DNA from: Leptasterias polaris
Lineage: Eukaryota > Echinodermata > Asteroidea > Forcipulatida > Asteriidae
Direction: 5' to 3'
NCBI GenBank assembly: GCA_037783415.1
Contig: JAZGTN010000007.1
Span: forward strand, 5,911,501-5,975,500
Length of the DNA stretch: 64,000 nt
Every line of letters starts with the position of its first letter. The stretch's first letter is position 1. The position numbers were made by a program, and so were the translations under genes. The notes below the pieces were generated by a model that ran no database searches, was not told where the DNA came from, and saw only the letters and a program-made list of their open reading frames with translations. This document shows, one piece after another, positions 19,871-32,943 of this stretch.

Positions 19871-22439
19871 AAAAATATTTTTGTTTTATTTGTAACTTAG
19901 ATGATGTCAAGAAAACTAACACTTCTGTAAAAAAGTATAAGTCTTTATTATTAAATTTATAGATTCAACACCATTTATTTCTTAATTGTGTTAAGAAATT
20001 AAGAGAAAATTCTAAGAAAGGTGGAAAAGGACAAGGTTGACAGAAATTGAGCTGCAGACTTAAAAAGGAGTGAAGTTCAATTTGGCTTCTGCAAACATGG
20101 CACGGTTTGATTCCTGTTTACTGCATGTGAAAAAATCAGCGCTTACAGAAGCAGAAAATCTGGGCTTAACAGAAGCACATAATCAAAGATGCAAAGATGT
20201 TTACCTGTGCACCATGTAACACATTCCTAAGCATTCTTTGCTTACACAGCAAGTGAAAACATTTGGCACTAAGCCTGTTAGTGGAGAATGGTGACCGGAA
20301 TTAAAAAATCCAGCAGAGAAAACTAAATATTGGGCCTAAGAAAGCGAAAACTCTACAATAAGATTCAGATGAAAGATGTAAAGAAAAGAATCTGAACTGA
20401 AAGGAATGCTGTTTTATTTCATGTATTAACTAGGGTTCACATGTAATGCTAGACTTAACTGACTTGCCTCTAGGTGGCAGCAGATACTTGTTTACATAAT
20501 TCTAAGCAATGGAGGCACACACTCATTTTCAAAAACAATGTATTGATCACAAAAGTCTGCTGCCTCCTACTAGCATTTCAAACACATCTCAATTTTTCAC
20601 ATGATGTGTAACAGATGAGTGTCTGTTGAGTTTGCTTTGCCACTTGGCACTGCATGGTATTGTGAAAAAAACAGAAACTCAGATAGAGTTTTAAGCAAGA
20701 CAAGTTTATACTTGTGAGGTCAAGCATACTTATTCAAGTGACTTAAATTATTACCTAATTTTATATCATTACTGATTTCAAAGTAATTAATCCAATTTAC
20801 ATACGATTGTGAAGATCAAGTTAGACAGTAAATTTGAGGTTGACCAAAAGCCTTTTAGAGGATTTAAAAAAAAATATTATTCTAAAATTTCATTAATTGT
20901 AGGCGGTATTTGGAAATCTAGACTAAAGTTTGATTAATCTACATATTAATAACTTAAATTTATCTAACTGTTTATCAATAGTGATTTTGAAAGTAGTTAT
21001 CTTGATTATGAATGTGGAGTTAATTACACAGCAAGTTTGTGGTTCGAAGAAAATTGATTTGATGTCAGTTTCAAATGTTGCAGCAAATGAGTAGACATGA
21101 TCCACTGTCTTTATCTGTAAGGATAAAGCCAAACACTGGTCTACAAAGCAAATGGTTTCATTTGATAGACATGCAATGACGCAAAACTCCCAATGAACGT
21201 TATTTGTATCAGTAATCAAGCATGCAAGGTCAAAGGTAACTGTCGGGTTTTAACAGCTAGTATGTGGTGTTATTCAGGAGCCTTGAAGATCAAGTTGGAC
21301 AGCAACTTTGAGGGTGGCAAAAACAAATTCAAGGCTAATTTTGTGTTTTTCTTCTTAATTTTCATTAATTTTAGATGATATTTGGAAATCTAGCCTAAGG
21401 TTTTATTCATCTACATGCTTAATAATGATTTTAAAAGTAGTTATCTCGATTATGATTGTGAAGATCAAATTAGAAGCAAGTTTATGGTTGGGAAAAAATC
21501 TGTTTGATGTCATTTTCAAATGGTTGCAGCAAATGGGTAGACACGGTCTTTATCCGTAAGGATAAAGCCAAACACTGGTCTACAAAGCAAATGGTTTCAT
21601 TTGATAGACATGCAATGACGCAAAACTCTGAAACTGATTTTGGTATTACTACACCCAATGAGTGTTATTTGTACACAGTATTATAGCATGCAAGGTCAAA
21701 GGTAACTGGCACTAGTAACTGCCAGGTGTTAACGGCTGGTATGTGGTGTTATTCACAAGCCTTGAAGTGTAACATCAGTACACAAGCTATACAATGAGTG
21801 ACTTTTAGACACTAGGTGGCAGCAAACATGGTAGGTATTTTTCCGGCCTTGCTTATGGAGTTCTGGGTACAGTATTTCAATGAGAAATGGTGTCACCAAA
21901 GATCTTTATTTCACTGGTAGTTTGAAGTTCTGCATTTGCACACAAATTTTTGATTTTTACAAAATTGTAACAAAGGAAAAATAATTTGAAAGTTGATATT
22001 AATTTAAAAAGTTTTTAGATAGCGATTAAGGTGTTGTTCTTGTAAATTTGTGTATACTGTTTTCTTTCTAGTAGGGTTTTTTATATTAATTATTTTTATG
22101 TTATTTCTGTAGGCCCTAATGCTACATACAAAATTGAAGTCCATGTATGACAACTCGATGACCGAACTGACTTCAAAAGTACTGCTAATCTAGATAAGAT
22201 TCTCAGGATCCACTTAGACAGAAATCCATTTTGAAGCTAATTTTAAATAGTTGCAGTACACTGGGAGAGTTTGAGCCACTCTGCTGGCAGCATGACATGA
22301 CGAGTAATTGTTAACTGAATGTGTACATACAGTGTACAACACTACTTTTGTAGTTTTAATTTAATACATATTAAAGCAATGTTCATCAACAAGGCCAACA
22401 ATGTCTTTAACTTTCAATACTTTAGGAGCTGTACTTATT
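19871..22439. repeat. T block, duplicated at 52100-54400
   Basis: No gene seen. Contains fold-back elements with TAGGTGGCAGCA arms (20468-20574 and 21808-21824) and two internal tandem units around CCGTAAGGATAAAGCCAAAC (near 21120 and 21560; palindrome TTTATCCGTAAGGATAAA at the second). The block is repeated at 52100-54400 with the same internal order. Confidence 0.55.
20468..20574. mobile_element. Fold-back (MITE-like) element with TAGGTGGCAGCAGA arms
   Basis: Left arm CTCTAGGTGGCAGCAGA (20468-20484) and inverted right arm TCTGCTGCCTCCTACTAGC (20556-20574), about 70 bases apart. Relatives: 47661-47768, 54061-54177 and 56727-56844; single arms at 21808-21824 and 52644-52660. Confidence 0.5.
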
Positions 22440-23182
22440 TACTGATAAACAGTTAATCAGTGCATCACTCGCACTGAAAGTGGCAATTTACCAAATAAAT
22501 GAAGTTCAAAGCATCAACTATTAGTATCTAAGTATGTGTCGGTTCAAGGTGTCACTGACGATAACTCTAATATATACATCTTATCTACAACAAGTTTGGG
22601 TCGGTCTTCCGAGGCAGCAAAGACCATCAAGCGTTAAAATGAAGGAAATAATTCAGGTTGGCAACTTTTATTCTGAAAAAGTCAGGAATAAGCCAAAAAC
22701 ACCTCTTCAAAAAATGTTAAGACCCATTTAGACCAAAATGACATTAAGCACTGGAAGGATAATCGACTACAACAGCATTTTACACCATTTTGGCGTGAGG
22801 TTTCAGACTTGTAATTGTTTTCCCACTCAAATGAGGACTCTATCCATAGGAAAATGAGTACATGACAAAAAATAATTTGACTTTGGAGCCCCTCTTTAAT
22901 TTCGGCTGGCTCTTCACTAATGACTTTGGCCTCAGCGAAATTGCTTTTCTTCTAGTATGCAAGTTTTTAAAAAATCAATTGGACCATAATGCCTGGTAGA
23001 GTCTCCCTGAAATACAATTGAAAATCTATGGGGAAAAAACAAGTTAATAAAAAATCCAATGGACCATAATGGATGGTAGAGTCTCCCTGAAACACAATTG
23101 AAAATCTATGGGGAAAAAAATCACCACTTCAACATGAGGACTTGAGGCAAAACCTTTGAAGTAATTACACTAGAAACCTATA
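22440..23182. repeat. Older, diverged copy of the 1021-bp tandem repeat
   Basis: Contains GTCGGTCTTCCGAGGCAGCA and AAGACCATCAAGCGTTAAAATG as in the two recent copies, but with many differences, and itself has a local repeat (AATTGGACCATAATGCCTGG and AATGGACCATAATGGATGG). No gene. Confidence 0.6.
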
Positions 23183-25290
23183 ATGATTATAGGTCTAATG
23201 CTGTATAGTGGATCAATAATGCTACCATGCAGAGAGACAAAGAACGGAGGCGGAGAATCCGAGTTCAGCCCAACCCAAAGAATCAGACAAAACGTTTATG
23301 GGAAGTTCAACAGCTACTTGAGGGAAAAAATTGCAACAACCCAAAATGCTAAAAAAAAATGTATTCCCGACTGACAACAATCTTGTGTGTAAGGTACATA
23401 CTGACCTACAATTCCATGAACTGACACGCGCAGTATTGTATTAAATTGGATGTTGTCCGCCGTTTGTGAAAACGAAAAATGTATGTTTTTAGTGAATTTT
23501 CAATTCCACAAACTGTCATTTTTTACTTTATCGCTAGTGAAAAGTGCCAAATTATTGAGAGTTCAAAGCATCAAGTCTCCGCTGGGTTGAAAATACCCTG
23601 ACATTTTGCAGGAAAACTTAAACATGTATATGTCAGTTTAGGGTGTCACTGTCAGTATCTCTAATATACAAAAGTTTTAGGTCAGTCTTCCCAGACACCA
23701 AAGACCATCAAGCGTTAAAATGAAGGAAATAATACAGGCTGGCAACTTTTATTCTGAAAGCTTCAGGAATAAGCCAAAAACTCCTCTTTTGTAAAACACA
23801 TTAAGACCAAAATAACATTAAGGCATGGTTATGATGATGACAAATTTCCCACTGGAAAGGTATCGACTACCACAGCATTTTACACCATTTTGACGTGAGG
23901 TTTAAGACTTGTAATTGTTTTCCCACTCATATGAGGACTCTATCCATAGGAAAATGAGTACATGACAAAAATTAATTTGACTTTGAAGCCCCTCTTTAAC
24001 TTCGGCTGGCTCTTCACTAATGACTTTGGCCTCAGCGAAATTGCTTTTCTTCTGATACGCAAGTAGTTAAAAAATCAATTGGTCCATATTATGCCTGGTA
24101 AAGTCTCCCTGAAATACACTTGAAAATCTATGGGGAAAAAAACACCACTTCAACATGAGAACTTGAGGCATAACCTTTGAAGTAATTACACTAGAAATCT
24201 ATAATGATTATAGGTCTAATGCTGTATAGTGGATCAATAATGCTACCATGCAGAGAGACAAAGAACGGAGGCGGAGAATCCGAGTTCAGCCCAACCCAAA
24301 GAATCAGACAAAACGTTTATGGGAAGTTCAACAGCTACTTGAGGGAAAAAATTGCAACAACCCAAAATGCTAAAAAAGAATTTATTCCCGACTGACAACA
24401 ATCTTGTGTGTAAGGTACATACTGACCTACAATTCCATGAACTGACACGCGCAGTATTGTATTAAATTGGATGTTGTCCGCCGTTTGTGAAAACGAAAAA
24501 TGTATGTTTTTAGTGAATTTTCAATTCCACAAACTGTCATTTTTTACTTTATCGCTAGTGAAAAGTGCCAAATTATTGAGAGTTCAAAGCATCAAGTCTC
24601 CGCTGGGTTGAAAATACCCTGACATTTTGCAGGAAAACTTAAACATGTATATGTCAGTTTAGGGTGTCACTGTCAGTATCTCTAATATACAAAAGTTTTA
24701 GGTCAGTCTTCCCAGACACCAAAGACCATCAAGCGTTAAAATGAAGGAAATAATACAGGCTGGCAACTTTTATTCTGAAAGCTTCAGGAATAAGCCAAAA
24801 ACTCCTCTTTTGTAAAACACATTAAGACCAAAATAACATTAAGGCATGGTTATGATGATGACAAATTTCCCACTGGAAAGGTATCGACTACCACAGCATT
24901 TTACACCATTTTGACGTGAGGTTTAAGACTTGTAATTGTTTTCCCACTCATATGAGGACTCTATCCATAGGAAAATGAGTACATGACAAAAATTAATTTG
25001 ACTTTGAAGCCCCTCTTTAACTTCGGCTGGCTCTTCACTAATGACTTTGGCCTCAGCGAAATTGCTTTTCTTCTGATACGCAAGTAGTTAAAAAATCAAT
25101 TGGTCCATATTATGCCTGGTAAAGTCTCCCTGAAATACACTTGAAAATCTATGGGGAAAAAAACACCACTTCAACATGAGAACTTGAGGCATAACCTTTG
25201 AAGTAATTACACTAGAAATCTATAATGATTATAGGTCTAATGCTGTATAGTGGATCAATAATGCTACCATGCAGAGAGACAAAGAATGGA
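23183..25290. repeat. Recent tandem duplication, period 1021 bp (two copies plus a stub)
   Basis: 23183-24203 and 24204-25224 have the same landmarks exactly 1021 bases apart (for example GGTCTAATGCTGTATAGTGG). They are nearly identical in the shared blocks. A third copy starts at 25225 and breaks off after GAGAGACAAAGAA near 25286. A 63-codon frame in each copy (starting MIIGLMLYSGSI) is copied with the DNA and shows no recognisable domain. Confidence 0.85.
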
Positions 25291-25324
25291 AAGTGGAAGT
25301 AAGTTGAAGTAATTACCTGTAACT

Positions 25325-25470
25325 ATGGGTTGCCCTTCAGTTACCAATGACGTACTACTACACTGTTCATCTTCAAAATGACCAAACTCTACTGATCTGC
25401 ATCACTTCAGTAACGAAACAGCCAATGAAAGGAAGTTAAGATACTGCAGGCAGAGATGAGGTTGACTCAA
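25325..25470 (+). promoter_or_regulatory. Class B upstream element of gene 3
   Basis: Block with CATCACTTCAG, AGGAAGTTAAGATACTGCAGG and CAGAGATGAGGTT. The same order is found before the genes at 44554 (twice: 44139-44214, 44395-44472), 58038 (57911-57980) and 59081 (58927-59005). This copy also has CCAAT at 25422-25426. GAG followed by GTTTAC/GTTGAC after the block and a pyrimidine-rich stretch ending in CAG before each ATG suggest a 5' UTR intron (inference). Confidence 0.45.
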
Positions 25471-25520
25471 ATCTAACTCTTACACTTTCATTCTTTAATG
25501 CAGTCACTTCAGGATTTGGT

Positions 25521-26537
25521 ATGATTTATATGCCTTTAAAAGTCTCAAACTACAGCTTGATCATGATAGTTGTCATCACATCCCTGTTTTGGACTTTCAT
25601 GGCACAATCCTGTCAGAGTGAGACTCCCCAAAAATTTACTGGGGATTTCTACTTGGCTGAAAACCGTGCCTTACTGAATCATGTGTTTCAGTGGAAGACT
25701 GTATCTTCTCCCGTGATCTGTGGGCGAGACTGCTTTATGGATTCACAGTGTGCATCATTCAACTATCATATCATAGGAGGTATCTGTGGGTTGAATAATG
25801 CCAGCAGAGCTCACAACCCTGATGGCTTTCTTGAGATTCAAGGGAGTACCTACTATGATGACAACTTGGACACTTTGTCATTTTCACCACCCAGCACTAC
25901 AAGTTACAGTAGTTGTCTGGAGTTGTATCAAGCTGGTTACCGCATCAATGGTTTATTCACCATCTTTCCTACAAGTCTGACTGATGGGTTACAGGTTTAC
26001 TGTGATATGGAGACAGATGGAGGAGGCTGGATCGTGTTCCAAAGGAGACAAGATGGCTCTGTTGACTTTTACCGTAACTGGGCTGAATACCAATCTGGGT
26101 TCGGTGATCTAGAGAATGAGTTCTGGTTGGGGAATGATATCCTGCGTGACCTTACTGGATCAGGACAATGGCAGCTCAGAGTAGATATGGAAGATTGGGA
26201 GTCCGAAACAGCTTGGGCTTCTTATGGCGAGTTTGCTGTAACAGGTGACAAATACACTCTCCATGTTGATTTGTATGATGCTCAGAGTACAGCAGGTGAC
26301 CCAATGAACTATCATAACGGATATCCATTCACAACAAAGGATCAAGACAATGATGCATCAACATTTAATTGTGCAGAGAGATTTGGAGGTGCCTGGTGGT
26401 ATAATAACTGCCATTATGCTAATCTGAATGGTGCCTACTACCCTCAGGGAGATGTGCCATTTGGGATGGGAATACAATGGAATATGTTGAATTACTCTCT
26501 GAAGAAATGCAGCATGAAAATACGTCAAATCATTTAA
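25521..26537 (+). CDS. Secreted PAN/apple + fibrinogen-like domain protein (gene 3, intact)
   Basis: 338 codons, no intron. ATG at 25521; the signal peptide core MIVVITSLFWTFMAQSCQS starts at an in-frame ATG near 25563, so a shorter start is possible. PAN domain residues about 45-114 with Cys 67, 71, 77 and 89 (spacing as in gene 2) and an NAS glycosylation sequon. FReD begins at SSCLELYQAG (about 131) and has GGGWIVFQRR, KDQDND at the calcium site and NNCHYANLNG. The C-terminal loop is shortened by five residues (IQWNMLNYSLKKC against IQWRPWKGLYYSLKKC). The unpaired Cys in KKCSMKIRQ is kept. It ends RQII and TAA. Belongs to the class B signal-peptide type (QSCQSETP). Secreted lectin-like role inferred from family. 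Confidence 0.93.
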   Translation: MIYMPLKVSNYSLIMIVVITSLFWTFMAQSCQSETPQKFTGDFYLAENRALLNHVFQWKTVSSPVICGRDCFMDSQCASFNYHIIGGICGLNNASRAHNPDGFLEIQGSTYYDDNLDTLSFSPPSTTSYSSCLELYQAGYRINGLFTIFPTSLTDGLQVYCDMETDGGGWIVFQRRQDGSVDFYRNWAEYQSGFGDLENEFWLGNDILRDLTGSGQWQLRVDMEDWESETAWASYGEFAVTGDKYTLHVDLYDAQSTAGDPMNYHNGYPFTTKDQDNDASTFNCAERFGGAWWYNNCHYANLNGAYYPQGDVPFGMGIQWNMLNYSLKKCSMKIRQII

Positions 26538-28050
26538 ACTCAACGTTTATTACCAAGAGTTGAAAACATTGTGACAACATTTCAAAGTAAATTCCATCAT
26601 GACAATACACTGGAAACACAAAGTACTCAACGATTATTCCTGTTTGGTGATGTAACTTAATATGTAAGCATTGTTTTTTAATGTGTGCAGACGGCCCAAC
26701 AGTCCGGCAAGAATGGAAGGTGCGGATAGAATGACAGGCAGATGAACGGAAACCAACAATAAATAAGCTCACTCTGCTATAATTAGGTCATTGCTTTCTC
26801 TTACCATCCGGGCCCAATTTCATAGCTCTGCTTACCATTATGCAAAGATTCAGCGCTTACAGAAGCAGGGTAGTTTACACATCTGTCAAGCGATTTCATT
26901 TTATTGCATAATGATAAAATACATTATTCGGCGCAGAGACCCCAAGTCCTCTGAGCCTTGATGCTTTATTCAAAGCTCAACCTTATAATTCAATATTGAC
27001 AGCACCCTCTCGGTCTGGTGGGGCAAATTCTTGTGCTCCGACTGCATGTACCAGCAGTGGAGTCACATTAAATCATGTAGGCCTTTATGATACATTATTA
27101 TGCTGATGTTAACAACATTGTTGTTTTATAGTTTTAAAAGGGCTGACCAAGCTGCCCAATACACAAGTTTATGGTTCTATTTATGTGACCCCTCTGTTAA
27201 CCTGGGGTTTCTTGTCTAATATGTTTCTTTTACAAGTGGCAATACTTTCTAGGGAAGTGGACTGCCACTGCCTGGGGTCAAACAAATGTATGGGGGTTAG
27301 TCTAAAATATTAGTGTGTTATTGTTTAATTTGGTAACACTGACAGCACCCTCTACTTCAGGTGGGGCTGATTTATGTACTCCAACTGCTTGTACCAGCAG
27401 TGGAATCACTTTTAGCCTTGTAGGCATTTGTGTCATATGTTGCATTAATGTTTTTAAAACACTGTTGCTTTATTGATGTACTAAGGCTGGGCAAGCTGTT
27501 CCCTTTTTATGAATGAGGCAGGGCAAGCTGTCCACTCAATCTTATGACAAGCTGTCAAGGAATCCGGACCCGATAAAATGTTTTCGGCAAGCTGCCCATT
27601 TTTTGTGAATCGTTAAGTGTTTAATAGAGTCAGGGCGAGCTGCCAAAAAGTGAAAATACACCAAAGTACAGCCGACTTCTTCCTTTTTAAAAACAGCACT
27701 GTCAATCTGTTTTCAATCTTGCAACATTTGTTATGTGATATTTACGTCACTTCATGACAACACAACAACGAGAAGTGCATACAGACGACAACTCCTAAGA
27801 AATACATCATTAAGATACAGAAAGTAGCACAAATGCAAACTTAGATCCTTCATTGGAACGCAAAGGTATTACTGCATCAACTAATTTCGAAAACAGAACA
27901 AAACGACCTTGGCATCAAAGGCAAAACTTGTCATAACTCTAAATAATAAATACAATAAAATCGTTATCGTGTTATACAAAATATTTTACAAACTTGGAAT
28001 TAATATTAAGCGTTTTGATAGTATGTGACTATTGCAGATGTTTATTGGTA
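26538..28050. repeat. Conserved 3' flank of gene 3, with AATAAA at 26758-26763
   Basis: Matches 656-1780 except for 27181-27556, which is present only here. That extra segment resembles the preceding 26995-27180 (GACAGCACCCTCT; ACCAGCAGTGGA; GTAGGC), so an old internal tandem duplication of period about 340 exists here and was lost in copy 1. No gene. Confidence 0.65.
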
Positions 28051-30383
28051 GGCCTAGTGTTTATTTTATTTCATAAAATGCGATTGTTAGGGTGCAAAAT
28101 AGAAGTTGGTAGTATAGATACATGGCACGTGAACTGTCTACACACAGTGATATAACTAATTTAAGTGATCAAAGTGATTTGTTTTTGTAGAACTTAGAAA
28201 TTAACTTAAGACATTTTAAAACATTATGCCAACTATTGCAAAATGTTGAGAAGGGAATGTGGACAACAGAATGTCGAATAACAATTTCCACACAGGTTCA
28301 TGTTAAAAAAGTCAACATTTTTGACCATGGTTCATGAATCAATAAAACACAATGTGTGGACAGTAGTTCCAGCAGTTTTATCACAAAGTTGATACCAATA
28401 ACCAGCTAAGTTTTGTGTTATAGAAATGGCTCTGAAGAATATTATTGCAAAGAACGGTAGGACAGCAGAATTATTTGCTGAAAAAATCAAGGTGTGTTTT
28501 TAAATTTACGAGGCAGAAGTCAAATATGTGAACTGGAAATTCAAAACATGCTTGTGTTATTATCTGGATGAAAAAAAACCTATCACTATCAGAAATATTC
28601 AACAGAGTGTTTTAGAAAAGACTTTTTGAAATAGTATTTTTTTCTAATTGTACTTTATAGTTTTTGACTGTTTACCTGCACAATGGCCGTTTGTAGTAGA
28701 AATACATAGCACGTGAAATGTTTACAGTCACATAAAAGTGATCTAAAAGTTACTAATTTCTGTATGACTTATAATTTAACTATGGACATTTTAAACAATT
28801 ATGCCAACTTTTGCGAAATGTTGAGAAGAGAAAGTGATAATCAGTTTACGAAGCGGAAGTCAAATTTGTGGACTGGAAATTCAAAGAAGAACTGTAATTA
28901 TCTGGATGAAAGAAACAATTATCAGAAATGTTTAACAGAGTGTTTAAGAAAAGACTTTTTGAAATAGTATTTCCTTTTCTAATTGTAATTGTTAATTTTT
29001 TGTAGGACTATAGAACTTAACTATGGACATTTACAATATGTAGGCCAACTAGGCCTATTGTGAAATGTTGAGAAGAGAAAGTGATAATCAGAAAGTCGTT
29101 TTAAAAATCTCAGACTGTTTCATGCTAAAAAAAAGTTAAAAGATTTGACCTTTGTTCAAGAATAAATACAACACATTTATTATCTAGACATTAGTACCAA
29201 TAAGAACAAGCTGAGAATTTGGTAAAGTCTGTACAAACTGATTTTGTCAAGCATTGTTTAATCACACGGTTGATACCAATAACCAGCTAGAGCTTTGTTG
29301 TAAAGTTAATGGTTCCAACAAATATTATTGCCAAGATCGGTAGAACAGCAAAATTATTTACTGAACTAATCAAGTTGTCTTTTTAAATTTTCAAAGCGGA
29401 TGTCCATAACGTGGACTGGAAATTTAAAGCAAATTAATGTTTTTATCAAAAATAATCAACAGACTGAGTTCAATTTTTGATTTTTTTCCCCTAATAAACA
29501 TTTTATTCGCGTCATTCACTAACCAATCATGCAATGAGTTTGGTGAAATGTGCGCGTCCTGCACGCCGTTCTCACGCGTAACGCATGACTGTTTGTTCCA
29601 AATTGCCCGTAAAGATGGCCGACTTACGTCATACTGCAACCTATCTATTGTACTTCATAGATGTGATTGTTTAGCTGCACAATGGCCGTTGGTAGTAGAA
29701 ATACATAGCACTTTGATAACACTGTTTACGGTGTTATCAAAGTGATCCGAGTGGTTAATTTTTGTGAGACTTAGAATTTAGCTTTTGAAATTTTAAACAA
29801 TTATGCCAACTATTGCGAAATGTTGAAAAGAGAAAGTGATAATCAGATTCATGCTAAGAAAAGTCAAGAGATTTGACCTTTGTTTCAGAATAAATAGGAT
29901 ACAGTATTACCTAGACATAAGTATCAATAAGAACAAGTGTTACAGTTTTGATAAAGTCTCTAAAAACTGATTTTTGTCTAGCTTTGTTTAGACACACGAT
30001 TGATACCAATAACCAGCTCAGTTTTGTGGTAAAGAAAGTGTTCTTAAGAATATTATTGCAAAGATAGATAGAACAGTAAAGTTATGTACTGAAAAAATCA
30101 AGGTGTGTTTTTAAGTTTACGAAGAGGAAGTCAAATTTTGAAAACTTTACCGTATTATCTTGATGACAAAAAACAATAAACTGACGAAGAGAGTATTTAA
30201 GAAAGGAACTTTTAAAAAGGTATTTTATCTTTTTAATTGACTTGACTGTTTTAATCTTAATGTATTTAATTCTTAAAAGAATATTTACTTTTAAAATGTC
30301 TATTAACATTCACTAATCGAAGGCCAATTTCAGAATGATGGAAACTAAATTAAGGCATGATGGTCCAATCATCAACAAAAATT
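28051..30383. repeat. AT-rich modular repeats, duplicate of 1780-3000 and 11040-12130
   Basis: Same modules as at 1321-3499. At about 29100 it switches from similarity with 2900 to similarity with 11040, so this locus joins two blocks that are 8 kb apart in the gene 1/gene 2 region. 29490-29650 is unique to this copy (GCGTCATTCACTAACCAATC). An inverted repeat GCACTTTGATAACAC / GTGTTATCAAAGTG lies at 29708-29743. No gene. Confidence 0.55.
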
Positions 30384-30440
30384 GCTTTGGCCGAGCGGTT
30401 TCAGCATCGACCTTAATTCTAAGGATTCGAATCCCGGTCA
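30384..30440 (+). repeat. tRNA-like SINE fragment (duplicate of 12130-12186)
   Basis: GCTTTGGCCGAGCGGTTTCA and GGATTCGAATCCCGGTC, as in the copy at 12 kb. Confidence 0.5.
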
Positions 30441-31542
30441 TGTTTTGTATTCTTTAGCAAGACATTAACATTAATAGCTCCTCTTCACCAGGAGTAAATT
30501 GGTGTGTTTTTAAATTGATGAAGTTGAAGTCAAATTTGTGGAATGGAAATTCAGAAGTAGCATGTTATTTTTATATGGATGATACAAAATATCAGAAATA
30601 TAAACCGAGTGTTTAAGAAAAGACCTTAAGAACTAGTATATTATCTTTTTCAATTGCCTTTCTGTCTTAATCTAATTGTGTGTAAACCTTAGTTTAGCGA
30701 CTAAAACAAAAATCACTTTTTGAATGAATTTTAACATTCACCTGGTACCTGTGAGTTTGGACCTTGTACACATTGTTGTGAATAACTAGCAACCTGTGCA
30801 TCCACTGGGATGCCGGTTCTGCATACTCCAAAGGAGTTCAGATGGTTTCAGAAATGTCTAAGACCCAACAGGGGTACCAATACCAATCTATGGCGCATTG
30901 ATACAATTTTAAAAGTGCATAACAAAACAATTTTTTATTTTTTCATCATTACCATAAAAATATTCAAGAAAAAAAAACTTGGTTAGAAATATTTCTGAGG
31001 TTTTAAAATGTACATCAACATCAAGTAGCTATCTACTTGTTATGCTTAATAAAGTTTGATCTTAGCCGATTAAGGTATTACATATAAATCTGATGCCAAT
31101 GCACTTGGACTTTTAATGAACAGTCAACTTATTGAAACTACAATGGACCATGCGAGTGTTGCACGTTCTCGAAAGTTGGGCGAGTTAAAGTGCGATTTTT
31201 TTTTTTTTTTTTTATTATTTCAAATTTTTTACATATGTATTTTTTGTTTTGTTTCTTTCATTAACAAATGAAGCGATAGAAGTGGGAACGAAATGTTGCA
31301 ATTCTTTTTGAATACGCACTTATACTTGCTCGGTTTTTTACACGAAAATGTCTGGCTGATTAATTGTAGTTTTAAATGCATATTTTGTGAGACAATAAAC
31401 CAACACATTGACAAAAAGTGAAAACAAAGTCTTTGTTTGATTTAAATAATTTTAACTTTTAAAGGACTATATTTTTCAGACTGTTTTGTCTAATTTGTTT
31501 TTGTATGTTTGTCTGTTTATTTGTTTATTCGTTTTCCTTTTT

Positions 31543-31618
31543 CCCAAAGCGCCGCGAGCGTCGAAAGACTGAACGTGCGCTATATAAGTATCCACTATTA
31601 TTATTATTATTATTATTT
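31543..31618 (+). mobile_element. Retroelement 3' tail with (ATT)n end (duplicate of 13286-13361)
   Basis: CCCAAAGCGCCGCGAGCGTC then GCGCTATATAAGTATCCACT and seven TTA/ATT units. Confidence 0.65.
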
Positions 31619-32065
31619 GTCGATGCTGTTTTGGCAATTAATTGAACTGATTTCATGGACACAACCAAACATTTACACTAAATCTGACTACCTCAAGTAA
31701 AACCATCACGACTTGAACAAGCTATGGTCCTATTAACCCTAGCAGGGCCAAGTGTTTTGTGGGTGTTTTTTTTTTTCAACCCAGTATTAGTTGGCTTCAT
31801 ACAATAACGTAAATACATTTGCCCAACTTGATAAATCTGCTTAATAAACACAAAAGTCTAGATTTCAAAATGGGCCGGGATCCGGAGTAACGGACAATGT
31901 TGTTTATTTAAGTGTTCGAAGCAACACTCGGAACACCTCTTTTTCTGTTTTTAATTTATCTTAATACTTTTTCTTCTCTTCCACGATTGTCCTCCAACAA
32001 CGACGCACTTTCAACGGTCACATAAACTTTAAACCTCACACATAGTTAGATCTTCTTGTAGAATC

Positions 32066-32272
32066 ACAGATCATCACTGAACCGGAAATGGGCCAAGCCC
32101 CCCTCGGCCCCTGAATCCAGCCCATCACTGAGCCGGAAATGGTCAAGCCCCCCTCGGCCCCTGAATCTAGATCATCACTGACTCGGAAATGGGCCAAGCC
32201 CCCCTCGGCCCCTGAATCCAAATCATCACTGACCCGGAAATGGGCCAAGCCCCCATCGGCCCCTGAATCCAG
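32066..32272. repeat. 51-bp minisatellite, about four units
   Basis: Same unit as 13577-13898. Two fewer units than the copy at 13.6 kb, so the array length changed after duplication. Confidence 0.85.
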
Positions 32273-32725
32273 GTCATTCGCTTTTTTCTCATGATTCCAA
32301 CGACCGATTTAGCTTCAAGTTTCACAGGTTTGTTAAATCATGTATACGTTGGGTCGCATCAAGTGTGGAAAATGGTCTTTGACAATTACCAATTATACAT
32401 ATGTGCTTTAAGCTTTCAGTATATTACTGACTAGCCTTGACTACACAGGCTTGACAGTTTGCCTTCACAATTAGGTTTCTATGACAACAAGGAACAGACC
32501 TTCACGGCTTTCATAAACGAAAACCACTTAATTAATATGCTACCGCGGTTTGCCAGAGAAAAAATCAACGGGGTCTATTTTGGGCAACTTTCCATGGTGG
32601 ACATAATTGTTGTTGTTACATGCACCACACTCGTTCATGGCAACTGAAACCACTTCAAAACTGGCAGCCATTTAAAAAAAATGATTTCCGTTTTGTAATT
32701 TAGTAACAGCTACACGTAGACATAC

Positions 32726-32943
32726 CACTGCAAAATCTTGGGAGATAAAATTACACCACGAAAAAGGTAACGGCCACAGAATCAACATTTACACAATAAG
32801 GTGTTAAAATAACACTCATTTCTGCCAACAAAGTTACATTGGTGTTGTTTTAACATCATGTGTTGTTAAATTTGATTCTCTCTCCGGTATCTGTATGTGA
32901 CAACACCCATGGTGTCGATTTTAACACCTCGGTTTGTGCAGTG
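32726..32943. mobile_element. MITE with imperfect terminal inverted repeats
   Basis: Left end CACTGCAAAATCTTGGGAGA then TAAAATTACACC; right end reverse complement CACTGCACAAACCGAGGTGT then TAAAATCGACACC. Several internal GGTGTT / TTTTAACA inverted motifs. TA lies next to both ends, possibly a TA target duplication. Copies: 39636-39853 and a decayed one near 41669-41866. Confidence 0.6.

Noticed and set aside
23183..23374. 63-codon frame identical in two places
   Set aside because: Identity is explained by the recent 1021-bp tandem duplication; no protein signature.
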